This document shows positions 9,930 to 22,332 of a stretch of DNA of 64,000 nucleotides, one piece after another (the stretch's first letter is position 1; the number at the start of each line of letters is the position of its first letter). A program made the translations under genes and the position numbers. Under the pieces are notes generated by a model. It had not been told where the DNA came from. It ran no database searches and saw only the letters and a list, made by a program, of their open reading frames with translations. The stretch is from Gnetum montanum (Eukaryota; Streptophyta; Gnetopsida; Gnetales; Gnetaceae), in assembly GCA_015680685.1 (NCBI GenBank), contig MNCI01030336.1, positions 89,868 to 153,867 of the forward strand, given 5' to 3'.

Positions 9930-11969
9930 ATTATCCAAGTGCATAGTGGATGGTTCATTTTGCACTACTATTTGTCCTTATCTATGAGATATTGGATGTC
10001 ATCCTTTAAATTTATGTAGTTAGCTATGTCATGATTGCTACTCTCATGATAATAGCAATACTTTCAATCATCATACCACTTAGGTACCTTAGGGTTGCCT
10101 TCTTATCTTTGAGAAGGATCCATTGCTATGAGTTGAATATAGTGATAATGTGCTCTTATGTTATTGCAAACTGCATTTCTCTTAAGGTGTCTATGCCTAA
10201 CAAGGTTATTAAGTAGTAGAGAATACCTCATGGGTATCTTGGTATATTGATCTCTATTCCTTTGAGGCCTACATTACTAAGGTAGATAAGGAGCAACTAA
10301 AGCAGTGTTACTTTGTCCCTTAGAAAAAGAGAAAACATATTGGGATGTTGGTAGTTCCTTATTTTGTTTTACAACCTTGTTAACTTTATTATGGATTGAT
10401 AAGAATTCCTAGTTACTACATTGAATGACAAATTCCTCAATATGGCTTGTAGCTAGGAAAGCATCGTTCATAGAATGGAGCTTAGGATAAACCATCCTTT
10501 TTTGATATAGTCAATCACTGTCGCCTTCAAGATGTCTTGTAAATAACATTTCTCCAAATGATAAGGTAGGTTAGTTAACTTTTCTATTTAATAAGAAATG
10601 AACTTATCAATGGGTTTATTTGGAGTTTGTTTAATAGCTACAAAGGACATGACACTATTGTTTTGAGGAACATTAAACTTTGAGTATTCAATGAAAGCCA
10701 CCAATAGTTGCTCTAGAGAGGTGATAGAATCATGAGGTAATAATCTATATCATTCTAGTGCTCTTTCAAAGAGAGAATTGGAGAAACACCTTAGCACAAT
10801 GTGAGGATAAGAAGCAAGAAGCATGCATTCATTTCTGAATGTAACCACATGGTTCATGGGATCCCCTATTTCACAATTATACTTTGTAAATGTTGGTAAT
10901 GAAACCTCTTTAGATAGAACTAGTATGAGAATAAGAGAGCTTACAAGATCACTTAAAAAACTAGATTCAGAGAAATGGAAGAGCCTCCTTGCATAACCAA
11001 TGACTTAGCTACTCTGTCTTTAGTACAGTGAAGATGAAACATAACATCATTAAGTAATGCTAATAGCTATGGATTTTTTCCAAGGAAATGAGGGGTAGAC
11101 TAGGTTGCAGTAATAGGTGAGGGTGTCAAAGGAGGATGCATGTATAGAGTGGATCCAAATGCTACAAAAATGGATATGCCTAATAAAATAGAATTACGTG
11201 GATATATGGGAAAAGATGATGCATTACTAGGTTGGGGAATGCTTAACATGGATGAGGTGATAATAGTAGGCAATGAAATAGTAGAGAACAAATGTACGAT
11301 GGATTGAGATTGAGGGATGGAATACATAGATATGGGAAATGGGTTAGGGGGTTGGAAAAAAGAATGAGGGTTACCCACATTATTAGTAGGGAATAAGTGA
11401 TAAAGTGGAGAAATGAAGCTAACCATGAGGCTAGGGTTAGATGGTCTTATGCTAGGAGGAATAGTTCTAGGTGAAGAGATTTGAGTAGCTTTAACTATGT
11501 ATAGGATGTGAAAATTGATTAGTTTTAATAGGTCCTTCAATTGGTGGTTCTTCATCTTCATTGGTTTGATGAATATTTGATTCTAATGCTATGCTTCCTC
11601 TTTTTTCTCGAATAGTGATGTAAGGATCAAGGGGCTAATCTAGGACAACTTCATCCTAGTCTCTTCAATATGCAAGTGTATTCTTTCTTGTATTTTCTCT
11701 TGTTCCATAAGAAATTCTATGATTTCCTTAGCTTCAACATTATTTAGTTTAATGGAATGATCTAAATTTGAAAGGAGAGGAAGATTATTTATCCTCTCAT
11801 ATTCTACTATCAACTTGAACATGCTTCGCATGAGTAGGAAGCTTAGCTCTTACTTAGCATAGACTATCATGTAATTCCTTTAGCTTAATCCTTCAAAACA
11901 TTCCTAGTTTCTTCTCAAATCAATGAACCTTTGGAGCTTAAATAATTCTGAATTAGAAGATGATGCCAT
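9930..11969 (-). pseudogene. gag remnant of Tat-like element A
   Basis: Gag forms the virus-like particle and binds genomic RNA. On the minus strand an ATG at 11969 begins MASSSNSELF. A Pro/Ser-rich segment (11561-11100) and a Gag core (about 10950-10500) follow; the core reads LPTFTKYNCE..., then ECMLLASYPH and ALEWYRLLP. The match to the nested Tat-like element is clear (LPTLTKYNGE, ECVLLQAWPH, ALDWHRALP at about 54960-54810). Near 10060-9960 a zinc-knuckle-like YCYYHESSNHDIANY and DDIQYLID match FCDYHQRNGHGTHYC and QDIQQMIDGG of the other copy. Many stops and frameshifts show it is dead. Clustering with the protease and a related primer site at 12206-12223 supports one element. Confidence 0.65.
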
Positions 11970-12205
11970 GTTTACATGTGGCTTTTAACAATAATTATGA
12001 CTTCACAGGGCCATTACCAAAGCTTTGATTTTCCATACAAAAACGTTTGAACTAAAAATAGAAGACGAGAGTATTTGTTTAGGAAAAACATAGAAGTTAT
12101 AGGAGAATTGATGTGATGTTAGTATTTCAATGTGGTACACCAGTTAGACTTAAAGAATTTTTATTAACAAGTAGATTCTAGAAATAATGTTAATTTCTAC
12201 AAATG

Positions 12206-12223
12206 GCCCTCCTTTTGGTGCCA
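12206..12223 (-). mobile_element. Primer-binding site of Tat-like element A
   Basis: On the minus strand it reads TGGCACCAAAAGGAGGGC, compared with TGGCGCTAGAAGGAGGAC in the nested Tat-like element (56861-56844): 14 of 18 bases agree. The tRNA is not assigned. The 5' LTR should begin a few bases to the right (perhaps TGTGTTTAG at 12233), and the solo LTR at 12331 then lies inside it. The far end of that LTR was not found. Confidence 0.5.
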
Positions 12224-12330
12224 AAAATATATTGTGTTTAGAATCATTGTAAATTTGAGATTTAGAATTATCTTACATGAAATATGCTAAGCATCCTACT
12301 ACCACTAAATGGTTCATAGGAATAAATCTC

Positions 12331-13190
12331 TGATGAGACGCGGTTTGCGTCGGCCGCGATATCGCGTCCGACGCAATATCGCATCCCCCGCGATATCGCG
12401 TACGCGATATCGAGTCCTTCCCTACGATATCGCATATGCGATATCGCAGTCAGCCGTCATGTCTATAAATAAGAGGCGGCTCTCCCTTATTCGGGATCCT
12501 AGTTTTAGGTAGCGAAGCTCTGGCAGTTTGATCCCTCCAGAGTTAGAATTTTCCCGTGTCTGCCCGCAGTGTGGTGAATGTGATTGTACGGTGTCTTTAT
12601 TCGAGTGTGCCGTACTTGGACACGCACATGACCGGCAATAAAGATCGAGATTACTTCATCATTGCAGCATTCACTTAGTTTATTTANNNNNNNNNNNNNN
12701 NNNNNNNNNNNNNNNNNNNNNNNNNNNNNNNNNNNNNNNNNNNNNNNNNNNNNNNNNNNNNNNNNNNNNNNNNNNNNNNNNNNNNNNNNNNNNNNNNNNN
12801 NNNNNNNNNNNNNNNNNNNNNNNNNNNNNNNNNNNNNNNNNNNNNNNNNNNNNNNNNNNNNNNNNNNNNNNNNNNNNNNNNNNNNNNNNNNNNNNNNNNN
12901 NNNNNNNNNNNNNNNNNNNNNNNNNNNNNNNNNNNNNNNNNNNNNNNNNNNNNNNNNNNNNNNNNNNNNNNNNNNNNNNNNNNATTAGATTTAGGAACAC
13001 ATCATACACCTCATCTAGACTAAACCATACGTGACATATGCAAAACTAGTCTAGATGGGAAGACAGCGAACTGCGACCTAAGGCTAATTAATCTAGATAC
13101 CACAACTAGTCCATCTGCGGAGTTTGACCGGATCGCGTGTGCGACGCTCGTTTCGTATGGTTGAGTGTAGGGGTACCTCGCCACTCATCA
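12331..13190 (+). mobile_element. Athila-like solo LTR with intact target duplication
   Basis: It starts TGATGAGACG and ends CGCCACTCATCA, flanked by atctc at 12326-12330 and 13191-13195. U3 has at least six GATATC/AATATC palindromic units (12345-12452), a TATA box at 12464-12471 and AATAAAG near 12640. A run of N (12687-12983, 297 bp) covers part of U5. By comparison with the LTR at 31714 about 274 bp should be missing, so the gap size is realistic. No internal sequence remains, so LTR-LTR recombination removed it. Confidence 0.92.
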
Positions 13191-13195
13191 ATCTC

Positions 13196-14369
13196 TAAAT
13201 AGAAAGAGGACTTATATATCGTTAAAAATCCCAACAATTTGAGGCAGTTTTTTTTTCCTAAACATGAGCTAATAATAAGCAAAAAAGAATGTGTAGAATA
13301 GATAATAGATGCAAAAGAGACACAATGAGATAGAAAGAGTGTGTGTGTGATGCAATGTGAAAAATGTTACACAAAATGAGATCTATGAAGAAACAAAACA
13401 TACATAGCCAGAAAAGGAAAATCGTAAATAGAGTTGAATATATATAATAAACCAAAGAAAAAAATCATATCCCTAAGTTACAAGGATAGCAAAACAAATT
13501 TATTGTAAGAATAATATAAATTAAGAAAGAAAAGCTTAAGTTTAAGAAAATAGGATAATCAAGAAGGAACTTGAAAAAATATAGTAATGATTCTTTAATA
13601 TGAAATAGGAGAAATAGTATTGGCTAATGAGAAGCTATGTTACATCATCTTTCTTTCTCTCTAATACATGTGCTTGAAGAAAATCTTGACTAGGAAAGAA
13701 CTGCTATAGATTGGAACTAGCAAAACATGAAGAAAATGGATTAAACATATATGTATGTGGATCTAGATTTAATGAGATTCTTTGTGTGTCAAGTAGACAA
13801 CACAAAGAGGATAGAATGTACTAATATAATGGAAAAAATGGAATCAAACAAATTTGAAATGTTAAAAAACACATAGAGATCCTGATGTGTAGGGTAGTAA
13901 TTTCAGAAAGAATTAATGTTGTGAAAGAGCTTTCTCTTCATTCAAAGATTGAGCAAGTGTGATCTTCTATCTTTAGCAATGATTACTTATTGGTATCTAC
14001 CCAATGTCCAACTAGTTTCTAACGCTTTTCATCTAGGGTTATTCTCCTATTTATATGTCATAAATACCTCATAGATTACAAAAAAAAAATACATTAGGGA
14101 TTACAAAATCTTCTAAGAGATTTTAGATAGAAGAAATGATGTGAAAAATTGCAACAAACATTGATAGTATGGCTGACACCAGAAGTAATATTGAATGTCA
14201 AAAGAAGGATTGGCAATGAACATGAAAGAGCAAAACAACATTGTACGTTGAGAAAAAACTACTGAAAAAGATGACGTTGGAATACACATAGGAGATGATG
14301 CTAGATATTAAAAATTAAAGGTTAAAAAATAAACATCCCTAATGATGTTGTAAATGATACTAGGCATCA
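13196..14369. other. AT-rich DNA, probably LTR of Tat-like element A plus unknown
   Basis: No gene is recognised. It lies to the right of the solo LTR, so its first part probably continues the 5' LTR of Tat-like element A. It includes a GT-rich run near 13335-13350. No end could be placed. Confidence 0.35.
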
Positions 14370-14680
14370 TTTTTAGTGAGCGTTAAAAATGAAGACTAGA
14401 ACCAACATTGCCAATGATGTAGAACATCGAATCTAGAACTGCTGAAGATAGCTTAAGTTGAAAAAGCCATAGGATGTACCTAAAACTTTGACTTATGTAG
14501 CAAAAGGCCAAAGTAGGTACAATATAGGAATTTTGCATACATTCTTTCAATTCATCTATAAATATGCCAAAAAGGGTAGGGGACAAAGGATAATCTTATT
14601 TAAGTCCTATTGATTGTTTATATATTCCATGATATTTTGAAGTAAAATAAAAGACTTTATCATGTGAAATTTTATGATGC
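14370..14680 (-). pseudogene. LINE reverse transcriptase fragment
   Basis: The minus strand reads HDKVFYFTSKYHGIYKQSIG, then LK-stop-DYPLSPTLFGIFIDELKEC. This is the RT segment around the QG(C)PLSPTLF motif of plant L1-like non-LTR elements, with the Gln of the motif replaced by a stop. No endonuclease or poly-A tail is visible. It is a dead fragment lying against the LTR that follows. Confidence 0.7.
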
Positions 14681-14699
14681 ACAAATTATTCTCCAAAAT

Positions 14700-15691
14700 C
14701 GAATGAAGGATGAAAAATCAATGAAAGCATTTAATGTGAGCATTTCACTTTATGCCTTTGATTAGAGCGGTTACTCTAGCAGTTAATTTAGTAGTTACTC
14801 TAACTATTAGAGTGGTTACTCTAGTGGTTATTCTAATTAGTAGAGTGGTTACTCTAGCGGTTTCTTTAGCAGTTATTCTAATTATTAGAGTGGTTACTCT
14901 AATTATTAGAGTAGTTGCTCCCAAGTCTACACATACAGTGCCTAGCCACACAATTTGGAAGGAAGTTTTAGCGTAGTCAAGTAGCTAAACTCTTGTAGTT
15001 TGTTTGAAAGTTAGAGTATTTTCCAAGTGCCTGTAGTAGGAGGTCAAAGTGTGGATGGGTATTTATTCAAGCATTGATTTACCTGAGCACACCATTATGT
15101 TGGCAATAAAGACGAGCTCTTTGATTCATCCTTGCAGCACTTGAGATTTGTATTCTTACACATTTATTTTATTTTAGTTTCTTATGCATTTATTTTATTT
15201 TTGCACTTTACATTTATGTTATTAGCATAGCAATTCATTTTGATAAATTAAGCAAATCGTTAGATTACACAAGCACGACCACTTCAAGCATGTGTGTAAT
15301 GCTTGGTAACCCAATAACGATTAGCGTTTGGTAATCCTAGCAATGTTGCATTGGTTCAAGATGTGTACAAGAAGTGGAAATAGATGTTGGTGTTAGGATT
15401 AGTTAGAACTTAGTTAATGAGTAGTTAAGTTAAATTAATCACTTAGTTACCTCTCTCCTTCCCTACTAGCACAAGACATAAAAACATAAAAGCTATAAAA
15501 ATCATATGCCTCAAGCTTACTTAACCATATAATCATGACATACAAGTAATCTTGGGAAGAAAATGATCGACCAACTTGTCCTTGTTCCACAAGGGCACAT
15601 AAGCAATTAGTCCTTGGAATTCGACTAGATCATGCATGAAACGCTTGTATTCGTATGGTTGGATGTAGGGGTACCTTGCCACTCATCATTG
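14700..15691 (+). mobile_element. 5' LTR of a plus-strand Athila-like element
   Basis: The 3' end (GGGGTACCTTGCCACTCATCA, ending 15691) is that of the family and is followed at once by a primer site. U5/R features match the other LTRs: AATAAAG near 15110, the phrase TTCATCCTTGCAGCACTT, and the terminal 60 bp. The 5' end is unresolved, so 14700 is approximate. In place of the GATATC palindromes its U3 has a 14752-14930 array built on TTAGAGtggttaCTCTAA. Confidence 0.7.
14752..14930 (+). repeat. Palindromic minisatellite in LTR U3
   Basis: Units of about 20-40 bp contain TTAGAGTGGTTACTCTAA or close variants, so most units are inverted repeats. The array sits where sister LTRs carry GCGATATCGCG palindromes. 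It suggests that palindromic U3 arrays turn over but keep their symmetry. Confidence 0.75.
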
Positions 15692-15710
15692 GCACCATTT
15701 TTGGGGACTT
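15692..15710 (+). mobile_element. Primer-binding site, tRNA-Asp-like
   Basis: TTGGCACCATTTTTGGGGA follows the LTR directly. It is a decayed form of the tRNA-Asp-complementary site seen in the sister elements (TTGGCACCATTGTCGAGGA). Confidence 0.65.
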
Positions 15711-15824
15711 AGTTATTTATGCACTAATTAGAACATAGGAAATCATTCACATTGTTGGAATGAATCCTTAGGATTGACTAAGAAAATAATCAAAAAGATT
15801 ACATTACACACTAAATAGACAAGT

Positions 15825-17761
15825 ATGTCTCCTTCTTCATACAAAAATGCCTCATAGCCTAGGTTTGAAAAAAGAAACAATTAGCGGTGTAATGCACATG
15901 ACGTTGATTTGCCAGTCCCTCAACAAGTTTAAGTGGTATATATTCAGCCTAATGAGTATATACCAGACTTCACCTTTATCTGCCATTAAGATGAACAACT
16001 ATGTTGGCAAGACTTAGAAGATAACATACTGTTACATCCCGATCATTGAGTTCCAAGCATGCTTCTTCATACCCTCACATGAATTGGCATGCCACACTTA
16101 CATGCAAAATATGTTGTGCAAGACCATGACTCAAGAGAATATCATCCCATGGAGGCACAATGTCAAAGGGATTTGCAATAAGAGAGACATCATAAGTCTT
16201 TGAAGGGAAAGTGGTCGTAGGATGTCCTACATGTCTTAAGAGAAAATGAGGATGGTGAACCTACCTCAGGTAGACACCCACAAAATGATGTTCCTCCCAT
16301 TGACTTTGGCCAAGGGGTTGTGTATTAGAACCTTCATTCCACTATTCATAATTAAGGTTTTAATACCCATGAGCACAAAGGATCCAAAAAAGGGACATGA
16401 ACTCATGATAAAGGTGGACATTCTGATCACAATTGCAATCGGGGCCGAGATCGTAGAAGAGAAGGTAGTAGACACCATCATGGTCATAGTTCTCCTTCTT
16501 CTTCACCTTCATCATCTTCTTCATCCTCTCCTTCAATATCTAGATGTAGTCATAAAAAAAAGACCATGGGGATAAAGGTAGGCAAAGTGGAAGCCATAGA
16601 CGAAATAGCTAGGAAAGGGGACAAGGGCACTCTAGAGAGTCATGACATAGAAGAAGGGAGAGTAGGGAACAATGTAGGCATCATAGATGCCATGGACAAG
16701 ATGACCATGATGAACCCCTCCTCGCTACTTGAAGTATGTTGGACATAATTGAGGCTATTAGAATTCCAACAAGGCATCAGAAAGATAGTAGGATCAAGAG
16801 ATTAGATATGAACAACCTCCCACAATTTGAAGGGGGATATAATGCTGATCCTGAGAATCATTTATAAGCATTCCATGATAAGTGTGACTTACAAAACATA
16901 GAGAATGAATGGAAAAAACTTAAGTTGTTCCCATGGACATTAGTTAAAGAAGTAGAAAGCTGGTATTGGTCTTTTGAACCGGAATCCATTCGTAGGTGGA
17001 GTACTATGCTATAACTATTTAATGACAAGTACCAAACATACTCCCAAGTGTCTAACTTGCAAAATAAAATCCAAGGCTGGAAACAAGGTGGACATGAACC
17101 CTTGGATGCTACCATGGGCTAATACTATGCACTATTAGATCATTGTCTTGGCCATGGTTATTCGCAAAGGGATCAACTGCACTATCTCGTGGATGGGCTT
17201 AGGCATGAAATGAGAAGAATCCTTGGGACTTATGCCTAAGGGAGACTATCCGAGCGTAGGTCCCATCAAATTCAAAGACTATTAGAGCAAGTTGCTAAGG
17301 AAGAAGGTGAGCTACAGAAGAGAGAAAGTGTAGAAGAGTATAACCGAGATCCTTCCCTCTAGAAGAGGGGAGTAATATTTTGTGAGGATGAAGAAGAGTC
17401 ACCACTCAAAGAGATGGTGAATAGGAAAACTTTTCCTATTCAAAAGTTGAAATCAGAAGTATTGAAAAAGGTAGATCAAATGTGGGATTTCCTAGACAAT
17501 AGATTTCAATCTATTCTTAAAATAGTAGAGGAGTCTAGAGAGAAAGGTAGTTATTGTGAAAAAGGAAAAACAAGAGAAGCTAAACATGCACGTAGCAAGG
17601 GTAAGGGTAAATTTTCCATCATTGAAGAGGTTGTGGAGTCAGAAACAAACAATAATAGTGGATCTAAAATATGTCAATATGAAAATCCTATGGGATGTTG
17701 CCTTGTAATCTCACATCTACAGGAGTCTAGGGTGTATGTAAACAAAAGGCAAACACCCTGA
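15825..17761 (+). pseudogene. gag of plus-strand Athila-like element (degenerate)
   Basis: Gag packages the element RNA. The ATG at 15825 (MSPSSYKNAS) stands about 130 bp after the primer site, as in the outer element at 32638. The recognisable core (16740-17300) reads EAIRIPTRHQKDSRIKRLD, LPQFEGGYNADPENHL, WYWSFEPESIRRWSTM and LVDGLRHEMRRILGTYA. This parallels the gag-only elements (RISRRHRKESRLPRL, WYRSLKPNSIRRWSTM, IIDGL-DETRETLGMYA), so the three are one family. A Lys/Glu-rich tail runs to 17761. Stops and frameshifts are frequent. Confidence 0.7.
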
Positions 17762-18290
17762 AGGTTACCTTATCCTCAAGGTAACCCAACGAAATTCTAC
17801 CAACCCTTATCATATTATCCCAGTGTAACTCCACCATAATTGATTGAGTAATATCAATAGTGGTAGCACCCACAATCATGGGGAATGCCACCACCAAGGC
17901 AATAGTATCCTTACCGACAACTTGACCTATATGGATATTATGTGCAGTAACCAATCTCCTCATGTGACACTACTAGTCACATCACTCCTCAACCTCACTA
18001 CCAAGCTCGCAAGTATTATTGGACTCCCTCTTCTAGGGGTGATATTCCACAAGCATATCATCCTTCTCATCTGGCTGCATCTTCCACCAATAGTTCCACT
18101 ACCACCTGCTTCAGCTATGCAAGGTGAAGTCCCTACCCAGCTACAACAACATAATGCCACAAGGGCTATTAACTCTCAACCTACTATTGGTTCCAAAAAC
18201 CACGTGAAGAAAATACCTTTCTTTAGAACCAATAGACCAACCAAGACCTTGTAATCACAAGCGGCTGATTCCTTAGACACCTCAGTATTA

Positions 18291-18860
18291 ATGAAAACTT
18301 CAGAGCCTTCTTCAACTCAACCACCACACTCAACGCATACATTCATGCTAACACATGTCATAACCAATTGGATCAAAGCTATTCACCTTCCCAAGAAATT
18401 CTCTAATCCTGGGAGTCCTTTGATATACTTACAAATTGCTAGAAATGCACCATTCAAGGCTCTTTTGGATTCGGGTTTCAGTGTCAACTTGATTTTTCAA
18501 GAAATGTACAAGGCCTGGAACCTGCCTCCATTGAAAAAGAGAAACATCCATCTAGAGTTGGCCAACTAGTCCATCAATATCCCATTGGGATAGGTCAAAG
18601 ATATTGTTACCATTGTTTGTGGATGGTCATACCTAGCTGACTTCTTAGTGATTCAGGTGAACAACGGTAAGGGGGAATTCCCAATCATAATGGAAAGAGC
18701 ATGGCTAAGCACCATAGATGCATGCCTAGGAATCCATGATCTTTCCCTAGAAATATCAAAGGAAAATACATTTGGAAAGATAGAGAAGAAGAAAGTTCCG
18801 TGCATCACATATAGTGACACAAGGTGTAATTGCGTGCAGAGGTTATGGTTTGTGTAAAGT
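18291..18860 (+). pseudogene. Protease region of plus-strand Athila-like element
   Basis: Retropepsin segment of pol. APFKALLDSGFSVNLI holds an intact Asp-Ser-Gly active-site triad near 18455-18495. A later MERAWLSTIDACLG corresponds to the ILGRPWL-type strand near 18690-18730. In-frame stops at about 18570 and 18590 break the ORF. RT follows on the same strand. Confidence 0.65.
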
Positions 18861-19099
18861 TTAACATTGCCTACATACAATCAGTGTGCACAAGTGATCA
18901 ACATAAAAAGATGCCTGTATTTAGTAGCCACACAACAGGAAGGCACCCAGTGGTTGATAACTGATCAAGAAAGCAATTCACTCATTTGCATGGAACCAAC
19001 TAAGGGTTTGACTTGTGCTTTCATCAATAACATAGACACATTAGAGCAAGTCCACCACCAAATTTCAAGTTTCAACCTTAAAAATATCAACTGGGGGAA

Positions 19100-19820
19100 C
19101 TTGAAAATCCCTAAGAAATTTAAGCAGGAGCCCCTCAAGCTAAAACCATTTCCCACCAATATGGAATACATGTTCCTTAAAAATAGAAAACTGGTAATTA
19201 TCAATGCTAATCTTGCTCCTTAATAGAAAGAAGAACTACTAAAGGTAATAAATAGATGGTCAAAAGCCTTCACTTAGTCATATCCCAAATTAATTGAAAT
19301 AGATCCTAGGATATGCCAACATTGGATTTACATCGACCCCTCCATGAAGCCTTGAAGATAACCACAAAGGCATTTGAACCCAAAGCTGAAGCAAGTAGTC
19401 AAGGAAGAAATTGAATAGCTTCTCAAGGCTGGGTTCATATATCCCATTGTTGATAGCAAATTGGTTAGTCCCTTAGTTATTATGCCTAAAAAGGGAGGCA
19501 AGTGAAGGGTGTGCATAGATTTTAGGCCACTAAATATGGCAACATTCAAAGATCAGTTTTCTTGCCATTTGTTGACCAAGTCGTAAACACCATCACAGGG
19601 CATCACTACTATAGTTTTTTGGATGAATATAGAAGATATAATCAAATACAAATAGACCTAGAAGACCAAGCCAAGACAACGTTCACTAGTCCTTCAGGAA
19701 CGTTTGCATACAAACAGATGTTGTTTGGCTTGTGTATGCCCATGCAACATTTCAATGACTAGTTCTAAGCATCTTCCAATAGCATATAGGAAATGACGTA
19801 AAGGTCTTTATGGACATACC
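19100..19820 (+). pseudogene. Reverse transcriptase of plus-strand Athila-like element, internally deleted
   Basis: The linker KPFPTNMEYMFLKN and the block LKAGFIYPI, SPLVIMPKKGGK, RVCIDFRPLNMAT, LPFVDQVV, HHYYSFLDEYRRYNQIQI and KTTFTSPSGTFAYKQMLFGL follow the order of Ty3/gypsy RT. After FKND-like sequence the frame jumps from VKVFMDI straight into PFEWTKECELAF (about 19800-19850), which belongs to the RT-RNase H junction. The YVDD-type loop and the thumb are therefore deleted, by roughly 300 bp judged from family spacing. The element could not have copied itself. Confidence 0.7.
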
Positions 19821-19825
19821 TTTTG

Positions 19826-20280
19826 AGTGGACCAAGGAATGCGAATTAGCTTTCCAAACTATGAAACAAAAGCTATTAGAAACACCCATTCTACAAGCTC
19901 CTAACTAGTCCAAACCATTCCATATCATGACTGACACATCCAACTATGATTTAGGAGCTGTACTTACACAATTAGATGCCATAAGCACCCTTATTACATC
20001 CAATGTGCAAATAGATGTATCGCTAGTGCACAGCTTAACTACACTACCACAGAGAAAGAATTAATGACTATAGTATTTGCACTAGAAAAGTTTAGACACT
20101 ATGTATTGGGATATAAAGTATATATACATATAGATCATAGTGCAATAAGGTTCCTCATGAATAAGCCAATGGTAAGCCCTTGTATCATATGATGGCTTGT
20201 AATCTTACAAGAGTTCGATGTTACGATGATCGATTGTAAAGGCACTGAGAATGTAGTTGTTGATCATTTATCTTGATTGC
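19826..20280 (+). pseudogene. RNase H domain of plus-strand Athila-like element
   Basis: RNase H removes the RNA strand after reverse transcription. ETPILQAPN, FHIMTDTSNYDLGAVLTQ (first catalytic Asp), TTTEKELMTIVFALEKFRHY, VYIHIDHSAIRFLMNK and LQEFDVTMIDCKGTENVVVD occur in the expected order in shifting frames. The Asp, Glu and second Asp positions are recognisable. A frameshift falls between the first two blocks. Confidence 0.65.
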
Positions 20281-20989
20281 AATGGGACAACAAAGAGAAC
20301 AAGTATCCAATTTCTAATTATTTTCCTGGTAAATTCCTCTTTGCTCGTGTAGTGAATAATCAATCACCCATGGAGAAAAATTGGTACAGTAGCATTCTTA
20401 CCTATCTCCTCACCCAACAAATACCACAAGAGTTAAACCTTAAGAAGAAACAACAGTTTATTCACCAAGTCAAGTACTTTATGGAAATCAATGGCCAACT
20501 TTACAAAGTGTATCTCGATGGCTTGGTTCGATGGTGTGTTCCTGATATAGATCAACTATGATTTCTCCAAGACACTCATGAGGGTTCTTGTGGGGGTCAT
20601 TATGTTGGGAGATGAACGACCATCAAGATCCTGCTTACAGGATATTATTGACCTACATTATTTTAGGACATCCATTGTTTCGTCTAATCTTGTGAGTGTT
20701 GTCAATGTGATGGGGGAATAACTACTAGAATGGAGGGTCCACAATAATGGATTCAATCGTTTGAACCTTTCGACATTTGGGGAATTAATTTTATGGTGCT
20801 GATTACACTAATGTCCAATGGAAAATATTATATTATTATTGTTGTTGATTACCTAACAAAATGGGCCAAAGTAGCTACTGTTAAGGATTGTACATCATCT
20901 ACAGCTATACGATTTGTTCAAAAACTTCCCCTGCATGAACAATTGCAAATGATGTTGATTAACACAGGGGTGTCACATATATATATATT
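20281..20989 (+). pseudogene. Integrase of plus-strand Athila-like element, 3' truncated
   Basis: Integrase inserts the cDNA. A typical linker (LYKVYLDGLVRWCVP) is followed by HEGSCGGHY of the zinc-binding segment, then FEPFDIWGINFMVLI and YIIIVVDYLTKWAKV of the catalytic core. The second catalytic region is degenerate (LINTGVSHI where D-x-G-THF is expected). Homology stops at about 20985, where a minus-strand element begins; the C-terminus and 3' LTR are gone. Confidence 0.65.
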
Positions 20990-22332
20990 CATTAAAGTTA
21001 GGGCACTTAGAGAATGTACCAAATTTTTAATATTTCTTTGAAATTAAACAATGTAAACTAAGGACATTTGGATGATTGTTAAAGGGTTCCAGGGTAATTC
21101 AACTAGTTCTGAAGGTATGAAAATTATGATGGTGTGGAATTTATCAATAAGGACCTCAGATGGTAGAGAAAAAGGCTATATGATTGTTATAAGGGAAAGA
21201 AATTTTTTGGCAATATGCTAAGGGTAAGAAATGGTGTATGAGTTGTGTCATAAGCAAAGATTACAAAAGATTACACAAGTGGATCCTCCCCAAAGCAGGT
21301 TTCAACCTATAATGCCCTTGTGTAACCACACTTAAAGTGTCCATGGGCACTAGAAGGGTTAAATGTAATCCGCACTAACTCCACAAAACACACACATGTA
21401 AATATCACCGGAATGAGATGAAAATTCTATGCTACATGGGACACGAGCTACAATTACACGAACAATGAGATGAGACGAACTATGGAAAGGGATCGTAGAG
21501 ATTGGGACCTGAGGTAACTAACCTAGGGCACAATGAATCCTACATGTAAAGCATGATTAAGATGTCATTAACCTGTCGTTCCAAGATCAGGACCAAGTCC
21601 ATTCCTCTAATCAATGACATCGCATTATTTCATCCCATGATGAGCAACTATAAGAGTGCCATGACAACAAGGCGTACAATCACTCGGCGTTTTATTCAAG
21701 GGAGGAGTGATTTTTGTTTTGTGGCACTTCCTTTTTTTTTGAATACTGGATCCAGAGAAGCTGCCAACCCTCAGGCATGGGTGCATGTCTTTTTAGTGGG
21801 ACCCCCTAGAATAGCATTGGATTTTTGAGTGCCCTTTTGATTACTCTTACTCCCATTTTTCATTAGATCTACAAGGATCTTAGCACAACCATGTTGCATG
21901 ATAACTCCCACAGATGCCACCAAAGCAAATCCACAAGTCCCCTTGATGTCACACCCTAATCATTCCCTCTTGGTCCATCCTTCTTCATTCTAGGTACAAT
22001 GAACATAAAAATAATTTTAAGTTTTTAAGAATTTCAAGAATATCACTGTACCCTCGAACAAAACCTCTTATTTGTAGAGTGGAGGAGTGGGTACAATGGG
22101 CTCACTATTCCAAATAATTGATCACTCATGACTTAATAACATAGAACACACCTCAACCAACGATCCACATGAGTGTTTTATTCGTAGATGAGATTACTTT
22201 CAAAAACTTAAGAAAGACAAAAACACAAAAGATAAGAAGATAAAACAAAAAGTTGAAAAATGAAAAACTAGAAAACAAAAACTTGAAAAATTAAAGAAAA
22301 CTAAAAAGTAGTTATTAATACTACTTATTATA

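Noticed and set aside
12687-12983. Second run of N considered as an artefact like the one at 39929
   Set aside because: The flanks are not duplicated, and comparison with the LTR at 31714 predicts about 274 missing bases, so this gap is real.
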